NCBI GenBank assembly: GCA_021794335.1
Contig: JAJYQZ010000204.1
Coordinates: forward strand, 1 to 18,853
Direction of reading: 5' to 3'
DNA: 18,853 bases
Source: a bacterium
GTDB lineage: Bacteria > SZUA-79 > Acidulodesulfobacterales > Acidulodesulfobacteraceae
Shown: positions 7,701 to 15,080 of the stretch, piece by piece
How the letters are laid out: the number at the start of each line of letters is the position of its first letter
How positions within the stretch are numbered: position 1 is the stretch's first letter
The notes under the pieces: model-generated
Database searches by the model: none
What the model was told of the DNA's origin: nothing
The model's input: the letters and a program-made list of their open reading frames with translations, nothing else
Position numbers and translations under genes: made by a program

Positions 7701-8819
7701 ATAGGATGTTCCTCCCACGCCCGCAGTATAGCCGAAGCCTATTATGAATGTCTCGATAGGGTTAGATGCAGATGTTGTAGTTGGATTATATAAATTATAA
7801 ACCGCCGAAGGGGTATCCGTGGAATTATAGCCGTTTGCCTCGCCGTCCGTTATAATTACCGAATAATTTCTTGCGCAAGTAGAACCGGCGGTCGAAGTCG
7901 CAGCTGTCGAAAGGGAACTTATATAATTGGTAAAATAAGTCGTCATATCGCTGACCATTGACCACATAGGCGTATCGCCGCCCGCTTTCAATCCCGAAAC
8001 AGTACTTCCCGCCGGGTCGGTTAAGCCGCCGAAACCGCTGTAATCGTTAGTCTTCCACAAAATATTCGTAATGGCTGGACCAGCCGTAGCCGCAGATTCG
8101 AAAAACGGACCACCAGATACGGTATTACTGCCGGTAACTTGCGGAACCCACAACTCCCAGGGAGATGTTGTTCCGCTTAAATCCTGATTTATAATATCGG
8201 GACCATAATCATAAGATACAAAGTATGAGCTCGTCAAATTAGCGTTGCTCGTACAACCCTCAGATTCAAACGGGTAAATGCCTGTGCCTGCAGCCCCGCT
8301 CTGGATAGGGGTTCCCGAACCTCCCGGGCTTCCGGGGTAATAGGGAAGGGTCGAAGTATTAGTAAAGTCAAGACCGCCGTCGGCGTTTTTGGCGTATATG
8401 CAATTAGCGGCGGTATTAGATAAAAGAAGCGGCTGGAAGGTCGCAAAAGCATAGTTAAAATTTGAATAAGCAGGGTTGGTTGCGATGTCCTGAAGCGCCA
8501 TTTTCGCGTTATATATCTTTGAAAACATGCTGTTAGAGCCGGGGGCCTGAACGTTTGGTCCTAGCCATGTTTCGGGGGCGTCGGTCCCGTTGCTCCAGTT
8601 TACCTTTTCGTTCCACATCATCGAACCGGAGGTATCGAGGAAAATTAAAATATTCGGCGGCGCGCTCTGACCGATGTTTGGCGGCGAATCGACATCGGGG
8701 TCATATGCCGCCGTTGCCGTTTTCGTAAACGTAAATAAAATTATATACATTCCGAAAACAATTATGAGAGTTGAAAATAAAATAAATAAGGATTTGTTAT
8801 TTTTAATGCGCTTCAACAT
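4800..8819 (-). CDS. pilY1: PilY1-type pilus tip adhesin with two inserted domains
   Basis: PilY1 caps type IV pili, primes pilus assembly with the minor pilins, and acts in adhesion and surface sensing. The 1339-aa protein has a signal peptide (residues 1-38). A von Willebrand A domain follows, with the MIDAS motif DTSGSM at 62-67 and the strand VIITDGEAN at 321-329. The C-terminal beta-propeller runs from about 690, with the PilY1 hallmarks NVLIAGANDGMLHGFDAAD (726-744), VGGGYLPDN (1008-1016) and YVGDLGGQMWAFD (1088-1100). Two segments look inserted: a beta-rich piece with two Cys (about 388-496) and a module like phage tail-fibre repeats (about 787-847). I see no DxDxDG calcium loop of the classical type. 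AAGGAG lies 8 nt before the ATG. A weak internal promoter (TATAAT-like, 8850-8855) is possible. Confidence 0.92.
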   Translation of the reverse strand: MLKRIKNNKSLFILFSTLIIVFGMYIILFTFTKTATAAYDPDVDSPPNIGQSAPPNILIFLDTSGSMMWNEKVNWSNGTDAPETWLGPNVQAPGSNSMFSKIYNAKMALQDIATNPAYSNFNYAFATFQPLLLSNTAANCIYAKNADGGLDFTNTSTLPYYPGSPGGSGTPIQSGAAGTGIYPFESEGCTSNANLTSSYFVSYDYGPDIINQDLSGTTSPWELWVPQVTGSNTVSGGPFFESAATAGPAITNILWKTNDYSGFGGLTDPAGSTVSGLKAGGDTPMWSMVSDMTTYFTNYISSLSTAATSTAGSTCARNYSVIITDGEANGYNSTDTPSAVYNLYNPTTTSASNPIETFIIGFGYTAGVGGTSYLQGMADGGAGIDPSNSPAGLQVSGAAAGSSPTTLNLSGASVSGTYIPNSAGVLNAVLVGDTISDNGDESSACETEYGGGVYLSPADCATVTAVNTNADTITLSNTLNNTASLTVSGTVYLPNNLSALTSSLTAVFNQIESQTASFTSPVVYQTSSSSGFVYYSNFEAFNQTLWGEGNIFLFHLNASGQLSGPSGNVTSTGTINVCDSYWPYLPNPPNATGSCETTDGAGWLLKTRSVPRTILTSNYNPSTGAVAPDTATGGTSEIPFNTSNDSILAPLLGITSGNYSTICAAATSPTACADDVINFVLNPNPSDGWKLGAIYHSDPVLVIPPPFAYPSASYQQFKINNASRQNVLIAGANDGMLHGFDAADSWNTATNSYACLTGTCGSEMFGYIPPDLLPELTSWYNPAFPGFKAWAASTPYLLGASVMPTTPNGYYYTVTTAGTSGTTQPVWPTTKGSTVTDGTVVWTNEGPTSPDHEYEFVDSTPTVSDIYFNNIFSASGTQAANTENAGSNANTPACVGATGANCWHTIAISGERNGGTSYFALGLTDPQNIGSTYPDPLWNFSDAANSPTPAATAPMGNTWSQPVISYVCMLNPFYSPSDKGGTGICENNPQPATSSNTPQFVKTYVAVVGGGYLPDNPTGTVIAGQAVYVLYAEPNPVNTGTAAAPVYADEQELWKFDGSSTGGADMNYQIPSAVAPVMSPNFRLEAFYVGDLGGQMWAFDTPGGQDITSPVPKTDSDILSNWTGCPLFQSTATTKLNIFFPPAISYDTSYNLWLFFGTGNVEDLQGSNSRPNELIAVNTAGMGVGECPSTPYSEADLGNVTAPSTATATSYGWYIKLQLNERLVAPAIVYDGIAYFVTYKPLSGACGYGYANLYAVNYLTGAGVITNNGGGTVTSIGTGGTSQSGEIGTGVPSAPVISPPVGGKAILTITTQSGQVFQTTIPAQQSKFTPTSWFENQNQ

Positions 8820-8911
8820 TTTCTTAACTCCTTATCCCTTATTAATTAAATTATATGCACCACTTTATCGTTTTAATTATTTAAATTTTACTTTTATTTA
8901 TTTTTTATTTA

Positions 8912-9478
8912 TTATGGATAACCCGGACTTATTATAGGCCCATATTCAAAAGTCATCCCTACTTGAATCACATGTGAAGTATTATTTTGGGTTAATAAAT
9001 TCACGGTTGCCTTATAAAACGGATAACTATAGCCGGGAACCGGACCGTAAACCCCGCTATATTCAAATCCAAAAGGCTTAACATAGTGGCTGTCGTTTGC
9101 GGGTACGGGGAAATTTAATAAACCGAAAAAATATGGATTTATACTGACAGAGGCATTAAAAACGGGAGAGGCGGCGCTTGCATTGCAATTATTATTGCCG
9201 CTTGTAGAGTAGTAATACCAGCCGCTCAAGGGGAGTCCGGCGCATCCCGGTCCGGCATTTGTCCCCGTGCCGGTTCCAATCTGCGATATGACCATGTTCA
9301 TCCCTGAATTTGCTACATTAAATGTATATTGCGCCGCCGTATTGCCGCCGGCGTTCATTACATCATCCCCGGTAGTGCTTATAGCTACCATGGCAAGCAG
9401 GCTGAGTATTATGGTTATTAACAGGACGGTTAAAAGCGCGATGCCGTCATTGTTATTTATTCTTATTTTAATGTCCAT
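8912..9478 (-). CDS. pilX: PilX-type minor pilin
   Basis: At 188 aa it has a short basic leader ending DG (residue 12). The hydrophobic helix IALLTVLLITIILSLLAMVA follows, the PilX N-terminal pattern. Position +5 of the predicted mature protein is Thr instead of the Glu of ordinary pilins, a feature also seen in PilX/GspK-like subunits. The soluble part is small, rich in Gly, Asn and Ser, with two Cys (GPGCAG and NNNCNAS) that may form a disulfide. Its ATG lies inside the last codons of pilW (11-nt overlap), so translation is coupled. It should sit near the pilus tip with PilV, PilW and PilY1. Confidence 0.85.
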   Translation of the reverse strand: MDIKIRINNNDGIALLTVLLITIILSLLAMVAISTTGDDVMNAGGNTAAQYTFNVANSGMNMVISQIGTGTGTNAGPGCAGLPLSGWYYYSTSGNNNCNASAASPVFNASVSINPYFFGLLNFPVPANDSHYVKPFGFEYSGVYGPVPGYSYPFYKATVNLLTQNNTSHVIQVGMTFEYGPIISPGYP

Positions 9479-10763
9479 AATTAATATTCCTTAAAAATAT
9501 GTTCGAGGTAAGCATCTTTAATATATTGTTTCCAACAATCTGTCCCGCGTTTCCTTTAGCGTTAACCCCGTTCAAATTGCCGTTATACGGAACATGAATG
9601 CTGTAAGCGGGCGAATCCGACAATGCAACATTGGATTCGCCGGTTATAGATAGATTATCGTTATAAGCGGGGGCGGGGAAGCCTGCCGCCACCGGCCAGC
9701 AGTTATTTGACGGCGGAGACCCCGGCACACATTGATTGTTTAAAACAGGCGAAACAGTAATAGACGATACATAACTATCAAGTTTTAAAACATTATTATT
9801 AAGACAAGTTGGGGGGGTATACGCCGCCGGCGATGTAGAGTAATATGGCGGTTCCAGCACATAAAACGGGGCATTAGGATTGGTGGCATTCGGCCCCACC
9901 GTACATTCATATAACGCGCCTGCGTAATCGAAAGGAGCAAAAAGATTACCCGCGGGGAAATCAAAAGGAGGATTACCCGTACCCGCCGGGAGGGGATCGG
10001 CGGAACTGTTTCCCCAGTAAAACATGACCTGCTTGAGAACGGAAACACTGCCTCCGGCGACACTATCTGGAGGCACCTTATTAGGATTGGCGGCACATAC
10101 CGCTCCCGCTCCCGCTCCGACACCGCCGACGCCGTTACCCGGATTTGCCTGAATCTGACCGGCGGGAACCGAAACATGGGTTACACATAATGTTATTGGA
10201 GGCTTGGGAGGCGAAGCCGCGACTTTTGGAGCAAAAACCGGGTTAACAATGGTAATAATCTGACCCGGGGTAAAATCGCCGGCGCTGCAACCGCCTGACA
10301 CATTAAATATCGCGGAACCTTGAGGAGCAGCAGCCGAGGTTATAGTACACGGATCAGAAGGATTTACGGCAGTGTTGTACATTATAAAAATTTCGTAAGG
10401 ATTAACGCCGGGGGCGGCGGGATAAACCTGAACAGGCGGAAGAAGCGGCGAAGAACCCGAAGCTGCCTGATTAATATAATCCGTCATAAAAATCTTCTGT
10501 CCGTAATCGAAGCCTGCCATCCTTAAAGAATATCTAACTGTATTAAATGCCGTATTGAGCCTTTGCTGTTCGGTCGAAATAGACCTGCTTGCCCTAAATA
10601 CCCCCGATTGCGATAAAAGGATAAAGCTTGCCGCTCCCACGACTATCAAGGATATGGCAAGAGCTATAATTAATTCAACGACAGTCAATCCTTTATTGCC
10701 CAAAGCGGTTCTCTTATTTGGACAAACTTTATTGCCCTCTTTACCCGCAAATAATTTATTCAT
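9468..10763 (-). CDS. pilW: PilW-type minor pilin
   Basis: The prepilin motif is KG|LTVVELIIALAISLIVVGAA, with cleavage after Gly25 and Glu at +5. It is followed by the PilW-like RSISTEQQRLNTAFNTVRYSLRMAGFDYG, which matches the family's conserved N-terminal helix and RMAGF/GY turn. The 431-aa soluble part is rich in Pro, Gly, Ala and Asn with several Cys. The 25-residue leader is longer than the 12-residue leaders of PilV and PilX here, and no Shine-Dalgarno precedes ATG 10763. A TTG at codon 21 or so, just before GNKG, is an alternative start. PilW links the minor-pilin complex in type IV pili. Confidence 0.87.
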   Translation of the reverse strand: MNKLFAGKEGNKVCPNKRTALGNKGLTVVELIIALAISLIVVGAASFILLSQSGVFRASRSISTEQQRLNTAFNTVRYSLRMAGFDYGQKIFMTDYINQAASGSSPLLPPVQVYPAAPGVNPYEIFIMYNTAVNPSDPCTITSAAAPQGSAIFNVSGGCSAGDFTPGQIITIVNPVFAPKVAASPPKPPITLCVTHVSVPAGQIQANPGNGVGGVGAGAGAVCAANPNKVPPDSVAGGSVSVLKQVMFYWGNSSADPLPAGTGNPPFDFPAGNLFAPFDYAGALYECTVGPNATNPNAPFYVLEPPYYSTSPAAYTPPTCLNNNVLKLDSYVSSITVSPVLNNQCVPGSPPSNNCWPVAAGFPAPAYNDNLSITGESNVALSDSPAYSIHVPYNGNLNGVNAKGNAGQIVGNNILKMLTSNIFLRNINYGH

Positions 10764-10854
10764 TTTATAATTGACAAATTTTCTAAATATTAATATAAAT
10801 AATAATTATGAAAGAGCTTATAGCCAGCGACATTTAGCCTGCTTATACATAAAT

Positions 10855-11457
10855 TTATGATATAGTATTATACATTGTTATAACATGCCTCATTGATATA
10901 ATTTGCGTATTCGCCGCATTCCAGAACACATCCCAACCCACATCGACCTGTGTGTTGTAAGCGGCGGCGGAAATCGCAGGGTTAGGCTCAAATGTTATTT
11001 TTACCACATAAGGGGTAGTAATGCCGATGCCGTAGTTAGAAGGAAGTCCGCCGGGAGCTGGCCCGCCAACATTCAGCGCGGAATTAATGCACTTAGGATT
11101 AGTTACCGTGCCTACCGTACTTCTTGTATCGATCCCTGTAACAGGATTAGTAACGGTGGGGGTAATTTCATATTCGTAACATGTAGCGCCAGCCGGACAT
11201 CCTGCTGCCGGTACCGCGATAGGGGAAGCATTAAAATAGCTTGGAACGCCCGCAAGGCCTAAACAGTTTAACTGACTGACCTGCATCTGGGCGATACTCG
11301 TGGCGGTATTTATTTTAGTGGAAAGCGAATTGTTTTTAAGAAGAGAAATAGATAACGCCATCACTCCTAAAAAAGCAACGGTCAGTATTATCATAGCTAT
11401 CAAAACCTCCAATAAGGAAGCGCCTTTATTATTAATTTTAACGATGTTTTTATTCAT
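10855..11457 (-). CDS. pilV: PilV-type minor pilin
   Basis: The prepilin motif is KG|ASLLEVLIAMIILTVAFLGVMAL, with a 12-residue leader, cleavage after Gly12 and Glu at +5. The region NNSLSTKINTATSIAQMQVSQL matches the amphipathic second half of the pilin helix in PilV proteins. The 200-aa length is usual. Cys residues occur at NCLG, AGCPAGATCYE and PKCIN. It is the first gene of the leftward pilV-pilW-pilX-pilY1 unit. A strong promoter lies at 11555-11582, giving a leader of about 90 nt. No FimT/FimU or major pilin gene is present in the window. The Shine-Dalgarno (GGGCG) is weak. Confidence 0.87.
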   Translation of the reverse strand: MNKNIVKINNKGASLLEVLIAMIILTVAFLGVMALSISLLKNNSLSTKINTATSIAQMQVSQLNCLGLAGVPSYFNASPIAVPAAGCPAGATCYEYEITPTVTNPVTGIDTRSTVGTVTNPKCINSALNVGGPAPGGLPSNYGIGITTPYVVKITFEPNPAISAAAYNTQVDVGWDVFWNAANTQIISMRHVITMYNTIS

Positions 11458-11554
11458 ACGCCCGACTAATAAGTAATTATTATGAATGAACCGTTAAATA
11501 ATTTAATGCTAAAGCGATATTTTTGCAAAACTCCGGTGTATATTTTACAATTTA

Positions 11555-11582
11555 ATTATACTCCATTATTAAAAAAGGTCAA
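11555..11582 (-). promoter_or_regulatory. Promoter of the pilV-pilY1 operon
   Basis: Read leftward, TTGACC (11582-11577), a 16-bp spacer and TATAAT (11560-11555) form a strong sigma-70-type promoter. The predicted start is near 11548. Confidence 0.6.
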
Positions 11583-11665
11583 ATAAAATTATTATGTTAT
11601 TACTATATATTATTATATGTATCATATCTATTTTTTTTATTAATTGCGCCGGGCTGCGCTTAAAA

Positions 11666-11728
11666 TTTAACCTAAACTTAACAAAATCGTAACATTACCG
11701 TAACAAAAATTTAAAATAATTTTAACTT
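11666..11728 (+). promoter_or_regulatory. Six 8-mers in 11-bp phase (Pho-box-like operator)
   Basis: Units begin at 11666, 11677, 11688, 11699, 11710 and 11721: TTTAACCT, CTTAACAA, CGTAACAT, CGTAACAA, TTTAAAAT and TTTAACTT, each followed by 3 nt. All but the fifth share the core TAAC. The last overlaps the -35 box of ssb. Helical-phase direct repeats of this type bind OmpR/PhoB-class response regulators, and the cyanobacterial Pho box (CTTAACCT repeats) is the closest form I know. The regulator here is unknown. Confidence 0.6.
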
Positions 11729-11755
11729 GCCAAAAGGGTTTACTTAAATTATTAT
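11727..11755 (+). promoter_or_regulatory. ssb promoter
   Basis: TTGCCA (11727-11732), a 17-bp spacer and TATTAT (11750-11755) form a sigma-70-type promoter. The predicted start is near 11762, about 50 nt before ssb. Its -35 box touches the 11-bp repeat array. Apart from this promoter, the pil promoter and the array, the 354-bp gap 11458-11811 shows nothing but AT-rich sequence. Confidence 0.6.
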
Positions 11756-11811
11756 AGATTTTATTATTCACAAAAATCAATTAATAAAAATAATAAAACT
11801 TTGGAGGTATT

Positions 11812-12279
11812 ATGGGCAGTCTTAATAAGGTATTATTAATCGGAAATCTGGGCAAGGACCCTGAACTTCGCTACACTCCCGACGGATTGGCAATCCTCAG
11901 GTTTTCTATAGCAACAACGGAATATTTTAACGATAAATCGGGTTCTAAAAATGAGAGGACGACATGGCACAACATCGTCGTGTTCGGAAAAATGGGGCAG
12001 AGCATCGCCAACTATTTAAATAAAGGAAAACAGGTTTTTATCGAGGGAAAAATTAACAACCGTTCTTACGACGATAAAGAAGGAAACAAAAAATACATTA
12101 CGGAAATAGTCGCGACCAATATCGTCCTGCTGGGCGCCAAAGGCGGGGCGGGAAGCGGGGCGGAAACTGCCGAAGAGGGCGGCGCAACAGGGAGCAATAA
12201 CTATGCCCATCAGGGCGGAAATGCCGAAAGCGGCTACGGCGGGGCGGGGAGTCAGGACGACGATGACATACCGTTTTAA
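11812..12279 (+). CDS. ssb: Single-stranded DNA-binding protein
   Basis: SSB coats single-stranded DNA during replication and repair and recruits partner proteins. The OB fold spans about residues 1-108, with the family start NKVLLIGNLGKDPELRYTPDG, then TTWHNIVVFGKMGQ and YDDKEGNKKYITEIVA. A glycine-rich linker (112-147) leads to the acidic tip DDDDIPF, the partner-binding peptide. Length 155 aa is usual. GGAGG lies 6-7 nt upstream. The promoter at 11727-11755 carries the 11-bp repeat array. A restriction-modification pair follows 66 nt behind with its own promoter. Confidence 0.96.
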   Translation: MGSLNKVLLIGNLGKDPELRYTPDGLAILRFSIATTEYFNDKSGSKNERTTWHNIVVFGKMGQSIANYLNKGKQVFIEGKINNRSYDDKEGNKKYITEIVATNIVLLGAKGGAGSGAETAEEGGATGSNNYAHQGGNAESGYGGAGSQDDDDIPF

Positions 12280-12330
12280 AAAACACCTTGGGATATTCGG
12301 ATAACCCGTTACGAAAAATAATAATTTTTA

Positions 12331-12339
12331 TGGCATAAT
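12331..12339 (+). promoter_or_regulatory. Extended -10 promoter of the restriction-modification genes
   Basis: TGGCATAAT is a TGn-extended -10 box. TTACGA 19 bp upstream is a weak -35. The predicted start near 12346 coincides with the TTG at 12346, which argues for a start codon further in. Confidence 0.4.
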
Positions 12340-12375
12340 GATTTCTTGAATATGTTTAATTATAAAGGTTTAAGC

Positions 12376-13677
12376 GTGATTAAAACAAATCATAAAATAA
12401 TTATAGGGGACTCAAGAAAAATGGACGAGCTTCCGGATGAAAGCGTCCATCTCGTCATAACGTCCCCGCCTTACTGGCAGTTAAAAGATTACGGGGTATC
12501 CGGTCAAATTGGTTTTAACGATAGTTACGAAAGCTACATAAATAATCTTAATCTCGTATGGAACGAGTGCCACAGGGTTTTGCACAAAGGCTGCAGATTA
12601 TGCATAAATATAGGCGACCAGTTTGCAAGAGCCGTTTATTACGGAAGATACAAGGTGATTCCGATTAGAACGGAAATTATTAAATTCTGCGAAACAATTG
12701 GATTCGATTATATGGGGGCAATTATCTGGCAGAAGGTTACCACATCGAATACCACCGGCGGGGCGGTAGTAATGGGCTCTTATCCGTATCCAAGGAACGG
12801 CATTTTAAAATTAGACTACGAATTCATTCTAATCTTTAAAAAAGGCGGCATCCCTCCTAAAACTACAAAAGAAAATAAAGAATCGTCAAAGCTTACAAAA
12901 GATGAATGGAATTCTTATTTTCAGGGACACTGGAATTTCGGAGGAGCAAAGCAGGATGCACATATAGCAATGTTTCCGGAGGAATTGCCGAAAAGATTGA
13001 TAAAAATGTTTTCTTTTGCCTCCGATACCGTGCTCGACCCGTTTCTCGGAAGCGGAACTACTTCTCTTGCGGCAAAAAACTTAAACCGCAATTCTGCAGG
13101 ATACGAAATTAATCCCGATTTTATAGATACGATTAAAAACAAGCTCGCGCAGGAAACGAAAAAAGGTGGCGATGTTTTTATTTATGACAGCCATAATGAT
13201 AAAGATAATCCAGATTATCAGGATATGGTAAGCAAGCTCCCGTATATTTTCAAAGACCCACATAATCTCAATAAAAAAATCGACCTTAAAAAGTTGCAAT
13301 TTGGCTCTAAAATTGACCAAAACAGTAAAAAGCGCGAGGAATATTTTACGGTAAAAGAAGTAATAAGTCCCGAATTTATAAAACTTAATAACGGTTTAAC
13401 GGTAAGATTGCTCGGCATTAAACAAAACCCGATTTTGAACGGCAAGGCTTGTGTCTATCTTATGGAAAAATTAAGAGGACAAAAGGTGTTCTTAAGATAT
13501 GACAGCTTGAAGTACGACAATAAAAATAACCTTCTCTGCTACCTTTATTTGCAAAATAAGACTTTTATTAACGCCCATCTTATAAAAGAAGGGTTGGTTG
13601 CGGTCGATACGAATACGGATTTTAAATATAAAGAAAGATTTATTAACATGACAAAAGAGGATCATGCCGAAAACTAA
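12376..13677 (+). CDS. Beta-class DNA methyltransferase fused to a nuclease-like domain
   Basis: TSPPYW (29-34 from this start) is the catalytic motif IV, typical of N4-cytosine enzymes. DPFLGSGTT (221-229) is the AdoMet-binding motif I. This order (IV before I) marks the beta class. Residues from about 323 to 425 form a second domain like staphylococcal nuclease: FTVKEVISPEFIKLNNGLTV, RLLGIK, KVFLRYDSLKYDNKNNLLCYLYL and FINAHLIKEGLVAV. The usual DGDT acidic pair and the Arg of DRYGRLL are not kept, so this part may bind rather than cut. The frame is open from TTG 12346, but GTG 12376 has AAAGG 7 nt upstream and fits the promoter. It overlaps the endonuclease gene by 14 nt and should protect host DNA from it. 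Confidence 0.88.
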   Translation: MIKTNHKIIIGDSRKMDELPDESVHLVITSPPYWQLKDYGVSGQIGFNDSYESYINNLNLVWNECHRVLHKGCRLCINIGDQFARAVYYGRYKVIPIRTEIIKFCETIGFDYMGAIIWQKVTTSNTTGGAVVMGSYPYPRNGILKLDYEFILIFKKGGIPPKTTKENKESSKLTKDEWNSYFQGHWNFGGAKQDAHIAMFPEELPKRLIKMFSFASDTVLDPFLGSGTTSLAAKNLNRNSAGYEINPDFIDTIKNKLAQETKKGGDVFIYDSHNDKDNPDYQDMVSKLPYIFKDPHNLNKKIDLKKLQFGSKIDQNSKKREEYFTVKEVISPEFIKLNNGLTVRLLGIKQNPILNGKACVYLMEKLRGQKVFLRYDSLKYDNKNNLLCYLYLQNKTFINAHLIKEGLVAVDTNTDFKYKERFINMTKEDHAEN

Positions 13678-14362
13678 AAAAGAAAAATATTCAAAAGAAT
13701 TCGGCAAAAAAGAAAAGGTGCTCAATTACACCTGCCAGACTTACCAGTTATCGAGGCCGAATAAGGTGGGTGCCGTCATGGCTCTGATAAGGGAGTGCCA
13801 GCCTAAGTCTATCGAAGACTGGGAAAGATGGTATTTTGAGAATGCATACACGGAAGGAAAAAACAAAACCAAGATAACAAAAGAAGAACTTGAAGAGCTT
13901 GGCGAAAGACTTTACATTAAAATCAAAGAAATCGTTATACCCGAATGGGAGGAGGCATTCAGGCAGTTAAACCTTCATGATTGCATAGACTACATTTACA
14001 ATTTGACAATTTGCAGAACATATGACGGTTTTTTGCGGGAAAAATCCGTCGTGAACGAAAATCTGGCTAAGCGGTTTACGGATGTTAAATTTACCGAGTC
14101 CGACCCTCAGCTTGACCACGCGGGGGACATCGATTATCTCGGATGGGTCGGAGATAAGGCTTTCGGGATACAGATAAAGCCGGTAACGGCAAGGGCAAAC
14201 TTCGGAAATTATTCTATTTCGGAAAGAATGAAAGCAAGCTTCGAAGAATTCGAGCAAAAATACGCCGGCAAAGTTTTTATTATCTTTAGCATTGACGATA
14301 AAATTGAGAATGCCGAAATTATAAGTGATATTGAGGCCGAAATTATAAGGCTTAAGAGCTGA
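13664..14362 (+). CDS. Type II restriction endonuclease, MjaI-like
   Basis: This 232-aa gene starts inside the methyltransferase gene (14-nt overlap), the usual coupling in type II systems. The catalytic PD-(D/E)xK core is visible as LDHAGDIDYLGWVGDKAFGIQIKP, with acidic residues D151, D155 and D157 and Q170-I-K172, the Q variant of ExK. The N-terminal part, with LNYTCQTYQLSRPNKVGAVM and helices to about 100, looks like the MjaI family, whose prototype recognises CTAG. The family assignment is from memory of the pattern, so the target site is tentative. An N4-cytosine methyltransferase partner and the near absence of CTAG in this window agree with it. Confidence 0.72.
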   Translation: MPKTKKEKYSKEFGKKEKVLNYTCQTYQLSRPNKVGAVMALIRECQPKSIEDWERWYFENAYTEGKNKTKITKEELEELGERLYIKIKEIVIPEWEEAFRQLNLHDCIDYIYNLTICRTYDGFLREKSVVNENLAKRFTDVKFTESDPQLDHAGDIDYLGWVGDKAFGIQIKPVTARANFGNYSISERMKASFEEFEQKYAGKVFIIFSIDDKIENAEIISDIEAEIIRLKS

Positions 14363-14382
14363 AATCAGAGAGTTATTTTATG

Positions 14383-14817
14383 TCAATTTTTAAATGGATT
14401 TAATATTTTAAGGCTTTTTTCGATATTGAAATTATTTTGAAAGTCTTCGGAATATATTATCTCGACATCGTTTAAAATAGCTGCCGATGCTATAAGGCTG
14501 TCCCAAAAAGAAAATTTAAATTTTTTTATTAAGTCTAAGGCTTTCCAATAAACATCTATATTCAGAGGAATAATTTCGGAAATTTCACATATGCCGTTTA
14601 TATATTGCTTTATTTCCCCACCGCGGGTGCCGTATTTTCTGCTCAATACATCGTGAAATTCATTAATACACTGAATTGAAGTAACGAGTAAGTTTTGTTT
14701 TATCTCAGCCTCCAGAAATTGTAAAATTATTTTATTTTTTTCATTACCGGTTTTTTCCGACAGAAAAGCATAAATCCATATATTCGTATCTATTAATACT
14801 TTTTTAGAGCCTGTCAT
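14383..14817 (-). CDS. PIN-domain toxin (VapC-like)
   Basis: At 144 aa this has all four PIN acidic positions: D10 in LIDTNIWIY, E53 in CINEFHDVLSRK, D106 in FSFWDSLIASAA and D125 in YSEDF. It is a predicted RNase toxin. It overlaps the upstream antitoxin gene by 14 nt. It is convergent with the restriction endonuclease, ending 20 nt away with no obvious terminator between. Its sequence differs clearly from the other PIN protein in the window, so the two are not recent duplicates. Confidence 0.87.
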   Translation of the reverse strand: MTGSKKVLIDTNIWIYAFLSEKTGNEKNKIILQFLEAEIKQNLLVTSIQCINEFHDVLSRKYGTRGGEIKQYINGICEISEIIPLNIDVYWKALDLIKKFKFSFWDSLIASAAILNDVEIIYSEDFQNNFNIEKSLKILNPFKN

Positions 14818-15034
14818 AAATATCTTCCCTTTTAAATTTTATATACTTATCGACTTCTTTTGTTTTATAAAATATATCGGGAAGCGAACCCTCTTTATTA
14901 ACAGCCTCTTTTAGAATATCGTTAATCAGTCTATTTACGCTGCGGTACCCCCTTTTTTTTGATATTTTTTTCAGGCTTTCGTACACATTATCGTTATTAA
15001 CCCTTAAACTAAAAGTATGCTTTATGTTCCTCAT
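14804..15034 (-). CDS. Ribbon-helix-helix antitoxin
   Basis: At 76 aa, the N-terminal strand HTFSLRVNNDN followed by two helices (VYESLKKISKKRG, SVNRLINDILKEAVN) is a ribbon-helix-helix DNA-binding fold. The C-terminal part (about 50-76: LPDIFYKTKEVDKYIKFKRED) is charged and probably neutralises the PIN toxin. AAGGA lies about 10 nt before the ATG. A palindrome on the promoter (15070-15099) is the expected site of its autoregulation. Confidence 0.78.
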   Translation of the reverse strand: MRNIKHTFSLRVNNDNVYESLKKISKKRGYRSVNRLINDILKEAVNKEGSLPDIFYKTKEVDKYIKFKREDIYDRL

Positions 15035-15050
15035 AATCTTAATATCCTTA

Positions 15051-15080
15051 ATTATAAATATATTTTATTTGGTATCACAA
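15051..15080 (-). promoter_or_regulatory. Promoter of the RHH/PIN toxin-antitoxin pair
   Basis: Read leftward, TTGTGA (15080-15075), an 18-bp spacer and a perfect TATAAT (15056-15051) lie just before the antitoxin gene. The predicted leader is under 15 nt. The -35 box overlaps the proximal operator arm. Confidence 0.45.

Noticed and set aside
9785..10177. 130-codon minus-strand frame within pilW
   Set aside because: It is an out-of-frame shadow of the Pro/Ala-rich, GC-rich part of pilW with an Arg-rich translation and no start signals.
12346..12375. TTG 12346 or ATG 12352 as the methyltransferase start
   Set aside because: Both are at or next to the predicted transcript start and lack a Shine-Dalgarno. 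GTG 12376 has AAAGG at 7 nt and gives a usual N-terminus.
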